From: Cyanophora paradoxa
Lineage: Eukaryota; Glaucocystophyceae; Cyanophorales; Cyanophoraceae
Assembly: GCA_004431415.1 (NCBI GenBank)
Contig: QPMI01000684.1
Location: 1 to 64,000, forward strand
Direction of reading: 5' to 3'
Length of the DNA stretch: 64,000 nucleotides
Shown piece after piece: positions 23,101 through 35,100 of the stretch. Positions within the stretch are counted from its first letter, which is position 1. Each line of letters starts with the position of its first letter. Position numbers and translations under genes: made by a program. The notes under the pieces are model-generated. The model did no database searches. It saw only the letters and a program-made list of their open reading frames with translations, and was not told the DNA's origin.

Positions 23101-26100
23101 CGTCTTGCGCTTTTTGCGACAGCTGTAGGCAGAGAGCCTCAGCAACTCGGGTCCCTTTCGAGCCTGGGGCTCGTGACGGCGTGATTACGGTTTGAGCCGC
23201 GGGCCGGAGCTCGCCTCTCGAGCTCGAATCCGCAGTTGATATCGCCGTCGGCGCTAGCGCTAGCGCTAGGCTCGAGCTCAAGCTCTCGAGGACCATGGGG
23301 CCCATGCTAGGTAGCCAGGTGAACCTCGAGCTCGGGGCCGCATGGGCCGGCTGTGCGTGAAACGCGCCACTCTCCGAGGCTCGACGAGCCTCAGAAGTGC
23401 AGGCCGGGCCTCTAGCTCCGGGCCTGGTCGGGTAGCGGCTCGAATTCGAGCATCAAGGCCTCAGGATGCCGACCGGCGCTCCCGAATGCAGCACGCAGTG
23501 CTGCGGGAAGACCGTCGGACAGGCCTAGGGGCCGGTTGCGAGGCCTGGCGGCCCTGATCCGAGCTTGAAGCTCGTGCGGGGTAAATTTCCAATTTCGCAG
23601 TCAAGGCCCCGAAGGAGCTTGCTGCGAAACCTAAACGCTCAGCCTGGCTCTCGATCGCGACTGCAGTCGAGCAGCCTGGCAGCTTCGAGGCAGGCAGTCG
23701 CAATCGCGATGGGGTTCGCCGGTCGTGCGTGGGCCCGGCATCAGGGCATCAGCTCTGGCCCTCTCGAGCGTCTGGCGCGCACCCTTGAGCTCGAGCTCTG
23801 AGCTCGAGGCTAGGGGCTCTAGCCGCCGGTCGCAAAGCCGGCTGGTAGCTCGATATGCGGTTCAGCACTAGCGGATTCCAAAGCGGCGATAGCGGCCGGA
23901 TTGGAGCCGGATGCCAGTTGCAATCAGCCGGGGCCGACATTAGAGCTTAGCTCTGCGGCCCAAATTACAGCTGGAGCCGGAAGCCGGAAGTGGGCCCAAA
24001 TTACAGCTGGCCGCTGGGCGTTCGAGGCGGCCGATGCCGCCCGACCCAGAGCTTACTTAGTGGAACTCAGTGTCCGGTGCCATGTGCATGGCGCCGGCCA
24101 TGGGCTGGCCTGGCACGGCAGACCCCGGAACTCCGGCTTCGAATTCCACCCGATGCGGATATCGATCGGGAGTCAGCCGGTCCTCGGGATCGGCCGGCGA
24201 GCGCCAGTGGCGCGTGTTGTACTCGTCCCAGGGCTGCCACCTCAGGGCAGGGCCGCGGGGAAAGATCTCGTCAGGGTGCAGGGCCGCGGCTCGGCGAACC
24301 CTCGAGCGCCCCACCGACGAGGTCCAGTCTCTGAGCGCTTTGGGACTTCCTCGGCAAGCGCGAGGGGAAAGTCGTTGGCGTCACAGGCGTCCGGCGGGCG
24401 GGCCCACCAGGCGGCGACTCGTCGCCGGCCTTGCCCGGAGCGTCCCCGGCCGGGGTCGTCGGGCATCCCCTCGTCAGAGGGAATTTCGCGCTCCTCAGCG
24501 GCGGGGGCCCGGCCGGGCCCGGCTCTCGTTGCTTCGGAGCTTGAGGCGGCGGGGCTGGCCCAGGCACCGTCGGCGCAAAGCGTTCTGGCCACAGGGCGGC
24601 CTGCGGCCGCGCCTGCTTGCACGTGGCGGGGGCCTTGGCCTTAAGCTTCGCGAACCCCGCAGACGCGGCGAGCTTGGCGAGCTCAGCGGCTCGCGGGGGA
24701 GGCGTTGCGAGGCGCGTTTGAATTCGATTTTACAGCTCGAGCTCGTGATCTTGCATATGCATGATCAGATGCATGATCATGATCAGCAGCTCGCGTACTG
24801 TGCACGTGCATACGCATGCGGTACTGCCGCGGCTTGCCATCGATATCATGATCATGGCGTCACACCCCTTCTTGCTAGCACCGTCCGCGGTGCTCCGCGA
24901 GAGAAGGTGTCACGGTGTGCCAGGTACCGGCTAGCTGCAGCTGCCGCAAGCTTGAGCTCGAGGCAGACGGCTAGCGCATAGCTAGTGCACAGCGGAATGC
25001 GAAAGATAAAGCGGCTCGAGCCCCTGAGGGCCGCGCTATCGATATCGATATCGCTTCGCGGCTCAAGCTCTTGATCATGAAGTGAGCTCGAGACCGCGTC
25101 TCATAGCTAGGCCTTCAGCTTATAATTGATCAAGCTTGAGCCTTGCGTCGACGTTCGATGTGTGTGCCGCTGGCGCCGAGTGCATCACCGTCACCGCGGC
25201 GTTGCGTCGGATCCGAGGCCATGGCCAGCGTGCAGGCGCTCATGATCATGATCAAGAGTTGAGGCCGAGAGAAGCATCAGCCGAGGGAAGGCTAATGCTC
25301 TCAAGCTCGAGATCTTGGCCATGGCGGGGCAAGAGGGCCCTGCCTGCAGGCAAGGCAGCAGGTGGGTCCGCTCTGCAGTCGGTGCCCTTGAGCTCCAGGT
25401 CTTGAGGGCATTCTCAGGTCAAGCGACGGCGTAAAGCCACGCTAGTCCATGAGATAATGTGCCTCACTCGAGATCCGAGGCCGTCGTGGTCCACAGCAGC
25501 GGCGAGCAAGCTCGGCTGCGGCGATTCTGGAGACAGCTCGGGCGCGCACGCCTCAGCCATCGATCCGATCGCTCTTCCTCTCGCCCGGAAGGAACTCGGG
25601 CGCGCGGCCTCAGTTCTCAATCCGGTCCACTCGCCGGAAGGAACTCGGGCGCGCGGCCTCAGTTCTCGATCCGGTCCACTCGAGCTTGTCCAGCACGATC
25701 GCAGCAGCCGTAGAGGGCTGGCGTCGCGGCGAGTGACTGGCGACCGACCGGGAATAGCACCCTCGGGCTCGCACGGCAGCTCGCGCAGGCGGCGTCGACG
25801 AATCCGACCGGGAATAGCACCCTCGGGTATTCGCGCGCGGGCCTGGCTTCCACAGGACTAAGTTCTGGCCGTCGTAACCGCGCTGAGCCAGAACCTCAGC
25901 CCGCGGCCGTGGGCGCCAGGCTAAGCCACGCGGCTGCCCCCACGTCTCCTCCAGATCCGCTGAAGGATCTGCGGGCGAGCGGCTCGCCTGGCTCTCTATA
26001 GCTGGCCAGCGACCGCCCGCGCTTTGTGGGGCGCGCGCGGCGCAGGCGAGGTCCGAGCCCGTACGCGTCCAGTGCCAGGATCAAATCTGCCGACCCCAGC

Positions 26101-29100
26101 AGATCAAATCCCAAGGGCGAGGGCCAGGCGCGCACCCCGAGGGCCGTGCGCGTGCGCTGCGCCAGCACAGGCCGTGAAGAACTCCGGCGCGAAGCGCTGG
26201 GCTCGGAGTGCAAGGCTAGCGAGAGCCAGCACAGCCGATCGACCAGACTCATGCACGCCTCGGTCCAGGGCGAGGCTCGCCAGTCGCCGGTCGTCGTAAA
26301 GGTCTTCTTTTATCTGCTCGAGGCCGTACGCGCGGCGCTGCGCGGCGGGGCGCGCGTACGGGCATGGGCGTCGAGGTTGTCCCTCGGGGATCTGGACAAG
26401 ATCTGCGGCGTCCGTCGGCGAGGGCGACGGGAGGGCGCGTCCGACCGCATTTATCGGTTCTCCAGAGCTAGTTCTACGTTTCCGGTGCGCTGACGGAGAG
26501 CCTGGCGGCTCGCTGAGGCTGATCGCTGTGTGCGTATCGATCGCACGCCGATCCGGGCCCGCCGGTGCGCGGGGGTCGCCGATCGGCACTGAAACGATGT
26601 TTCTAGAGCTACTAGCGATGCGTGCGCATCGCTGATGGTCGCCGAAGATGACGGGCTGATGCTGTCGGAGGCTGCCCACGGGCCCAGTTCCGTGAGCAGT
26701 GGCGCCTGTCGGATGGGAGGTATTCCCACCCGATTGGGCACCCGCGCAGTACTGCGCGGGGCCGGCTCCCTGTGCTGGAGCAGCTGTAGATGCAGGCTGG
26801 TGTATTCACTGTGTACCCGGAAGACTACTGACTCTGTACCCCTAAGACAGGTAGAGGCAGGCCAGCGTAGGCTACCGAGAGGTAAGCCTACAGGAAGAGA
26901 GACTATGCTAAGCCACTCAGGCTACGTCAGGCACCAACTAGCTCTAGTCACTAAGTCACCGCAAGGCCAGGGAATCGAGCCAGGCGACAAGGAACCAGAT
27001 CTAGACCGGGCGCGCGCACCCCCGTCGCATCGGCGGCGAGCACCGAGACGAGCGCCCAGCGGCCGCCCGCGCTCCCGAACTGCATCCGCAGCGAGCGCGC
27101 CGGCCCAGCTGCGCGGCGATCGTTGTCAGCGTCCAGCTGCGAAACCGGATCTGATCATGAATTCGGAGGCGCACAGGCGGCATCCCATCGCGCGGGGCTG
27201 TTCCAGTCGACGGTCACGTTGGCGAGCGCGTCGAAGACGCCGCTCGGGTCCGGCCCCGATGTCACCGCCGACTGCGGGAAATTAAACTCAAGATCAGCCG
27301 CTGGCCATGGCCAAGCGATAAATCACGATCGTGATCAAATCACGGGAGCCGTTGAGCGGCGCGCGCCTCGATCTGGCCGCGGCGCGGCTGCTCGACGCTG
27401 ACGCCGTCGACGACGCACTGCAGGCGCCCCGCGACGAGCGTCGACCCGTCCGCCGCCGCCGCCCGCAGCAGCACCGCACGCGGCGCCGGCGTCGCCGCCG
27501 GCCGCCCGCCGCCGCGCCGGCGCCGGCGGCCGTGTCGCGGTCGCGCACGGTGAACTCGGGCCCGGGCTCCGTGCAGCCCGAGGGCGACTCCTCGTCCTCC
27601 AGGAGGCACGCCACGAGGGCGTACTTGCCCCCGGCCGCGAAGGGCGGGGCGATCAGCGGAATGCGCGCCGAGTGCCGCCCGTTGCTGCTCCCGCTCGGGC
27701 TGCTCACGGCGATCGACTGGACGACGCGGTGATTCGCGGCGCTCACAACGCTGATCTGCAAGCGGGGCGTCTCCATTGCGAAACACAAACGCGTGCCTAC
27801 ACCAGAAGGGCGCGCACCTGGACGCTGCTGGCGAAGCCGCCGACCATGTAGCCCACCGTGAGAGAGGAGCCGAGCTTCGCCTCCGCCGCGTCGACGTCTC
27901 CTACGAGGCGGATCGTGCCTGGACGATTGCCAATGTACAATTAAAACGGCGAATCGAACTCGATTCAAGCGAATCGGAACACGAGCGCACTCTGGCCGAT
28001 GTCGAGGAGGGCCATGTGGGCGCCGGCGACTACGTAGAACTGCCGCGGGGCCGGCCCGCCCCGCAGCACGACGGGCCCCAAGGCGTTCGAGGCGAGGCCC
28101 GGCAGCACCGCCGCGAGCTCCAGCAGCGTGCTCCGCTCCACCTTCCCCTCCGCCAGCGCCAGCAGGCCCAGTCGCGGCCCGGCCGGCTCGGAGCCGGCCA
28201 GGACCCGCCGCCGCGCTCCGCCCTTGTCGCCGTCGCGATCGATGGCGACGACGGCGTAGGAGCGGCTGACGAGGAGCAGGTCGGAGACGGCGCCGCCGCC
28301 GGGGAGCGCGGGGTCGCGCTCCTGCGGGACCTGCTCCCGGCCCGGCTCCGACGGGTCCGGGCGCAGCGGAAGGCGGAGGAGGCGGCCGGCGTCGGTCACG
28401 AGCACCGCGAAGCGCTCGTCGGGGCCACAGCGAGCGAGCGTGGGCACTCGCCCCGCGCCCGCACAACCACCGTCTCCACGCCGCCCGTCGCGTCCACCGC
28501 GTGCACGTGCACCGACCCGCTCTCCGCGTTGCACCGCGTGCCGCCCGCCTCCGCCCGTGCATCCGACTGCAGGAACACGGCCCGCGTTGGGCGGGCCATC
28601 GGGGCCGTGCCCACGAGTACGATGGGCTTGGCGCTGGAGGCCGGGAGGGCGAGGCGCTGGGCGGCGAGGCCGCCGGGCGGAGGAGGACGCGGTAGACGGC
28701 GCCGGAGCGCGTGCCTACGAAGACGGCGGCGGCATCGGCCCCGGCCCCGGCCCGGCGACGAGGGCGCAGGCGGAGGGCCCCGGCAGGTCGGCGGCGCTCA
28801 GCGTGCGGTTCGCGCCGCTGCTCGCGTTCATCGCCACGAATGTCACGTCGCCTGCAGAATTAGACGTGAGCGGCCGCGAAAATCGCGGTATCCGCCAGCG
28901 CTATAGTTGCGGCGCACCTTCGGCGCCGTTCATGGCGAAGAAGAGGGTCTCGGCGCCGTCTGAGAGGGCGCAGGCGGCCTCGCCGGTGCGGGAGACGAGG
29001 ACGGACCGGACGCCGGCGGCGCCGGCGGTGCCATTTGAATTTGCGCCCGGGGCGCCCACCGCGAGCAGGCGGGCGACGACGGGCTTCCGCGTCGCTGCGA

Positions 29101-32100
29101 GCCCGAGCCCGAGGCCGAGGCCGGAGAAGGCCGACCCGGCCCCAGCGCTCAGGAACGCGAAGGCCGCCCCGGGGCCCGCCGTCCCGTTCGGGTCGAGCGC
29201 GAGCGACGCGCGGCCCGCGGGCTGCGTGATGGCTGCGGCGCGCAGGGTCAGATCCAGATCTAGTCCGCCTTCATATTATTATTTCGTCCTGTGGTGTGCT
29301 CTCACTCGGGATGGGTACGGCGTCGGTGGAGGCGGTGAGGCGCGGGTTGGTGGCGGTGCTCCCGTCGATCTCCAGAGTCAGGCTGTACACCGCCTCGATG
29401 TGACCCCGCGAAACCATCTCCAGCGTCTGCGGAAATTTATGATCAGTTTGCGCAAAATACTGCAAAGTGAAGTGTAGGACAATCTGCTTCTGTCCGCTTG
29501 GCACCTTTCTCGCGGCGGCGAGGGCGCCGGTGGAGGAGCCGAAGTCGACGACAGCCGTCTCCTGCGCGAACTGCAGCAGCGCGCGGGCCGGCCGCCCGGT
29601 CCGCGCCTGCACCGACATCGCCGAGGGGAGGTGGCCCGTCACGTCCCGGATCGCCTCCGCCACCCTCGAGAATCGCTCTGCGCGAAGGCGCCTTCGGCTT
29701 TTGCTGCGCCGCAAATTCGCGGGCCTGAAAGCAGTGTGTGCGGCGGACCGATCTCGGGGTCGTAAGTGAGTCTCGCGAGAACATTCTTGTCAAGCGGCGC
29801 CCCTGCGACCCCGCGAAAACGCGCGTGAAGAAACGGCTTCGTTGTCAGGCAATGCGCCGTTCGCGAGATCACGCACCGAGGAAGGGATAGGCGACGTTCG
29901 CGCGGGCCTGCAGCTCGGAACCCTGCAGGTAGACCTCGTAGATGCCGACGAGCGTGGGCGACGTCCCTGGGAGCGATCGCAGCAGCGAGTAGAACGTCTG
30001 ATCGACGGATTAGTTAACGTTGCTCGGAAATAAAAACCGGAAAAGAAGCCAATTGCAAGGCGCGCGGACAACGGAGTTTTGAGCATAGGAGGAAAGGAAC
30101 GTGAAGCTAATGGTGGCTTCGGCCTTTCTGCTGCGGACGCTCGCGCCCCCCAACGAGCCGGAGCCCCGCTGCGCCAGGCGCCGCGCTGGGGATGCAGACG
30201 CAGAGCCGCCCTCCGCGACCGGCTCGTCCTTGAGGAGGACGGGGGCGATCGGGTAGGACGTGTAAGCCGCGATCCTCGAGACGAGGGCGGCACCATCAGG
30301 GACGACGCTCGGGTTGTAGGCGACAACCTCCACGACGCTCAGCAGCATCGGCGTCGGCGTTGGAGCCGGCGCCGTCGTGAAGGGCGCGGTCGCGGCGCGG
30401 GGCGACTCGCCGGCTGCGTTGATGACGGAGGCGCTGCAGACGTACACCGTACCGGCGCTCAGGCCGGTCACGTCGATGGTGGCCGCCTCGTCCCCGGGCA
30501 GGGCCGGGACGGCACCGGACCACGCGGCCGTCCCGGCGCCCGCGAGGACGCAGCTCGCTGAGACGCCCGTGATCCAGGACCCGCCATTGTAGCCAAAGGT
30601 GGCCTTCAGCAGCGCCTGGTCCCGCCGGATGGACGAGACGGTCACGGCGGACGGGGCCGCCGGCGCCTCCGCCGCCGTGAGAAACGGCGCCGATGCGTTC
30701 GCGCGGGATGTCCCCTGCGCGTTGCTGGAGTTTGCGGAGCAGAAGTAGGTCGCGTTGGGGAGGAGCCCGGTCGCCAGGAAGCTCCAGGTGGAGGTGCCGG
30801 CGGCCACTGGGCTGGACCCCGTCCAGACGAGCGGGCCGCTGCCTCCGCTGCCGCTCGTGCAGGAGGCGGCGACCGACGTGATCCAGGCCCCGCCGCTGTA
30901 GCCCAAGACGATCCGGACAGTCGCGTTTCTCGGATGGATGGCGGAGATGACGACGCTTGCCGGCGGTGCAGGCGGTTCCGCGCCCGTCGAGAATGGCTCC
31001 GATGCGTTTGAGGACGAGTTGCCGCCCGAGTTGCGCAGCACGACCGAGCAGGTGTAGCTGGTGTTTGGCGTCATGCCGTAGACGCCGAAGGTCACGGATG
31101 TCGCGACCTCGGGCGCGGCCACTGATCCGTAGCCCGACCCTTCGCTGGCGCCGGCGGCGGCCACTGCAGGAGCGCAGCGTGCCGAGGCCGACGTGATCCA
31201 CCCGCCACCGTTGCCTCCAAAAAAGGCGGTCACGTTCGCGGAGCGCGCCGTCACGTCGAACATTGAGACGGTGCGGGGCGGGTCAGGCGGCTCGGCAGTC
31301 GTCACAAAGGCGGGCGACGCAAAGTTCTGCGACGTGCCGACCCGCGTCGTTGTGTTTGCGGAGCAGACGTACGTCGTATTTGGTGTCAACCCCACGACAT
31401 CGAACGTTGCCGAAGTTGCGTCTGGCGCGGAGGGGGCCGAGGCCGACCAGACTTCTGCTGACGTGTTGCCTGCGGGCGCACAGCTCGCCGCGGCCGAGAC
31501 AATGAGGTCTCCGCCAGCAAAGCCGTAGGAGACGAGGATGGTGGCGTTTCGGGGCCGGACGCCCGTCGCGGCAACGGAGGGCGCCGCGGGTGGCTCGCGA
31601 AGCATGAGAAACGGCGCCGATGCGGCGTTCGAAGACGTCGTCCCGCTGCTCGTCGCGTTCGCCCGGCAGACGTACGTCGTGTTCGGGACGAGGCCGACGG
31701 CGATCAGGACCGACCAGCCCTCGTTGGCGGAGGGCGTCGCGACAGCGCCCCAGTGAGAGGGGCCGCCGGATGCGGGGGCGCAGCTGACGGAGGCACGCGC
31801 GATGGCCACGTCGCCATTGTAGCGGTAGCGCACGAGGACGGTCGCGTTGCGGCTCTGCACGTCGTACACCAGCACCTCCGCCACGCCCGCCGCCGCTGAT
31901 GCCCCCGCCGGATGCGAGCCTGGAGGGGGCCGGATCGGGACGGGAAGCCGATTAGTAGCTGCGGCGGGGCAAGAGGTTTGCACCGTTGATGCGGACGGCA
32001 AACGACGTTGCTGCGGAAGAGCTGTTCAGGCCCCCGACAGCAAAACTGTCCGCCGAAGCTCAGCCCCATCAGAGGCATCCGAAACGAATAATGTTGGAGC

Positions 32101-35100
32101 CGCAATCGGGCGCACGTGGTGCAGGTGAAGGAATCGGATCCCGAGGCGGCATACCGCAGGCTGTAGGCAGGCCCGGAGACCGCCGCATTTAGCTCGCTCG
32201 CGACCAAGCCCCCGGCTGGTTGGAATTCAGGGATTCCGCTACAAGAACGTGCAAAGAATTGCACACTCGTAGGGTCGATGAAGAGGGGCCGGTAGCCGTC
32301 GCCCACCCAGAGGAGAAGGTCGCCGCACGCACCGAGCACCGCACCCGCCTCGGCTGTGATCGGCCCGAGCGTTGTCGTGAGCCCAGCGTTCCAGTGGCGG
32401 GCCGCCACGACGCCCGCCAGCGACGTGACTAGCCGCCATGTCTTTGTTCCCGGCGCCGCCAGGTCGATTTCGCTGCAGGATCCGGAGGCATTCTCAGCGA
32501 CAACACCCGGTCGTGCACGCGATCGCAAGCAATCGATCGCGAGCTCAAAGCGGCCCGTGCGCACTAAATCGATGTCGAAGGTGCACCGTCGCCCCATCCG
32601 ATAAACCACTTCGACGCGATGCGAGCGTGAGGGGCATGGAGGCCGAGGGAAACGGGCGACGAAACGTTGTCGAAAGCCCACCCTGCCGCCGCCGTCCACC
32701 TACAACCGAGCCCGAACAGGGGTTAGATCGCATCTTTTCCACTCTATTTGCCACGTTACCATGTAGACCCGCGCACCTCAGCAGGTCGCCGGTCGCGAGG
32801 GCGCTCCCGCCCGTGATCCACAGGACTCCGTTGTAGACGGTGCTCGCTGCGTGCGTGGCTGTCATCATCAAGCGACTTCGGCGAAGCAGTACCGGAAAAG
32901 CTTCGACTACGATTCTAGATCCGAAGAGATGCACCGTGCCCGTAGATAGGTACCGGCATTGCCGGGCCATCCACACGAGCGTCGAACGACACGGGAAATC
33001 TGCAGAACATGTCCTTGGCTGCCCCGTCGAAGCCACCTGTCTCCGACCGCAAAATTCAATCGATATCAGACTCGGACGTCCGGTTCGCGCGAAACTCACG
33101 CGCGGATGCGCACCGGTGCAAAAGACGGCGCTGTCTTCGTTGTAGGAGCACGACGCGCTCCGAACCGCGACCGGAAGCGTCGCACTTGCCACGGCCCACA
33201 AGAACGCGTTGGAGTCTGCGGAAAGACGATAGATTTGCAGATGACGATAGGCGTTCAGGGAACGCTCTCGCCTGCATTGAGAATCACGATTTCATTCATG
33301 GCGTTCGTGCCGTCCGCCAGTGACGCGCCGCCAAGGCTTGCCAGGTGCAAGCCTCCGCCTGCCCCGCGGAAAACCACCCCCGCGGCGAGCAGCCGGGCCG
33401 GGAAGGGGCCAGGCCCGCCCTGCACAGTCTCCAGCGCGTGCGGCAGCAGCGTGGAAAATTCGCCGGACGACACCGAGCTCGACGTCTGCCCGCCCTTCGT
33501 CGCATTGGCGGTGCAGCTGTACGTGGCGTTCGGCGAAAGGCCCGTCGCCATCAGCGTCGCGGCGCCCGTCGTGCTGTTGATCGCCGAAGTCTGCCCCGTC
33601 CATGCCGCGAGCCCGACACCCTGACCTGAGGGGACGCAGCTCGCGGCGACGCTGTCGCCCGCGACGCCGCCCGTGTAGCGCAGCCGCACAGTCACGAGGG
33701 CGTGCCGGGCACCCATCCCGCCCATGGTTACCGAGCTGACTCCGGCTTGACCGTCTGCGTGATACGATGCTGCATGCGTGCAAAAGTGATCGATGTGCGA
33801 CACCGCGTATACGACTTCCGACGCACCAGAAAAACGATATGCGTCGGATTTTAGCGAGCCGGTCGCCGAAAACCCCCCAAAGGAGATGCTGCGCAGCAAG
33901 AGCAAGTCAGCAAGCGGCTTCGGGATTGTACATGTGAACGTGAAGTAATTCTATAACAGCTTGGAAGGGGGAAGAGCTTACACCGTGCAGGAGAAGGCTT
34001 CGAAGGAGGATGCCGGGGCGTAAAAGGGCAGGAAAGGGCCGATCTGCTCAGAGGTCGATGCGTCTGCCACGACCTGACCGCCTGCGAAAGCGACGCAGCC
34101 GTCGGCCGGCATCGTTAACGTGTGTCTCTCGCGAAACAGAACAGAAGCGTTTCCAATTCGCGCACTGACAGAGTCGATGAGAATGGGGCGGTGGTCCATC
34201 CCGGCCCACAGCAGGTGATAGCCGCAGCCTCCTAGGGCTGCAATCGGGGCGGCGCCGAGGCGAGAGGCATCCACGGATGGAAGGCTGGCTAACAGGCGCC
34301 ATTGCTTGGTGCCAGTTGCAAAGAGAAGATCAAGCTCGCTGTAAGCGAAAGAATTAATGCAGAATGGCATGTGGTCGCCCTACATCGCGGACGCACAAGA
34401 TTGCGGTGGCGTTGAACAGTGCGAACCAGCGCGACCCGACGCGCGCATGAGGCGCGGATTGGGCGATGTTCAACGCCGGAGAGGGGGTTAAGAGGCTCTC
34501 GATGACCCAGCCAGTCAACGCGGACCATCTGCAAAAATACGTATGCAAATCATTGAATGCGACAAGCGTCCGCATCCAGTTTTCGAACCTCATTAATCTC
34601 CTTGAAGAAAAATCCGTTCCTCCGTGCCCAGTAACCCAAAGCGATCCCGCAAAGAACGTGCTACCTTTTCAGCGGTGTGAGGTGCGAAATTGCAATTCGT
34701 CACGTATGCGTCGCGCTCATAATTATGCACGCGCGCTTACAGTGGCCAGCGACTGTGGATGGCAACCTGCCAAGGTCCACGCGCCTTTCGAGCGTCGCCG
34801 GGAAGCTCCAAAAGAGGTCCAGGGCAGCGCCGGTCTCGTTGAACCCGCCTGACACGATTCAAATTACACGGTGCAGTAAAGCACGTGCATGCACGGCCAC
34901 CGAAGCACCGGAGCAGTAAACGGTCGAGGCCTCATCGTACGTGCACGACGCGGAGTAGACCGCGGCAGGTGCTGTCACCGAGGCCAGGAACCACGCGTTG
35001 GAATCTGCGAGGAGTTGAAGTAGGTCTAGGAATGCATGTGCAGGGACTGCAGATCCCCTTCTGAAACAGCGCACCGGCATTGAACACGTGCACCTCGCTT

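Larger units (their letters stand above)
14628..26706. other. Non-coding interior of the retroelement
   Basis: I see no gene in these 12 kb. The sequence is dense in short perfect palindromes (for example 23,251-23,266, 25,037-25,050, 24,774-24,785 and 22,589-22,615). It also holds local duplications: a 49-50-bp tandem pair at about 25,585-25,682, a 24-bp pair at 25,744-25,767 and 25,804-25,827, gcccaaattacagctgg twice near 23,959 and 23,995, and a diverged pair at about 18,802-18,925. Open frames on both strands lack any domain signature and fit the GC bias. Confidence 0.6.
14329..26989 (-). mobile_element. 12.7-kb LTR retroelement without recognisable coding capacity (LARD-like)
   Basis: Two 283-bp direct repeats with no difference I could find bound 12,095 bp of interior, with a shared 5-bp target duplication (aggaa). 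Each LTR starts TGTCG and ends CGACA, the normal TG...CA form. Orientation is inferred as minus: immediately inside the left LTR the minus strand reads a purine tract (tcagcggaagaggagt, 14,612-14,627), the expected place for a polypurine tract next to a 3' LTR. No primer-binding site starting TGG directly follows the presumed 5' LTR (26,707-26,989 read on minus). Interior open frames up to about 350 codons show no gag, protease, reverse transcriptase, RNase H or integrase motifs, so it should depend on enzymes supplied elsewhere. Identical LTRs imply a recent insertion. Confidence 0.85.
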
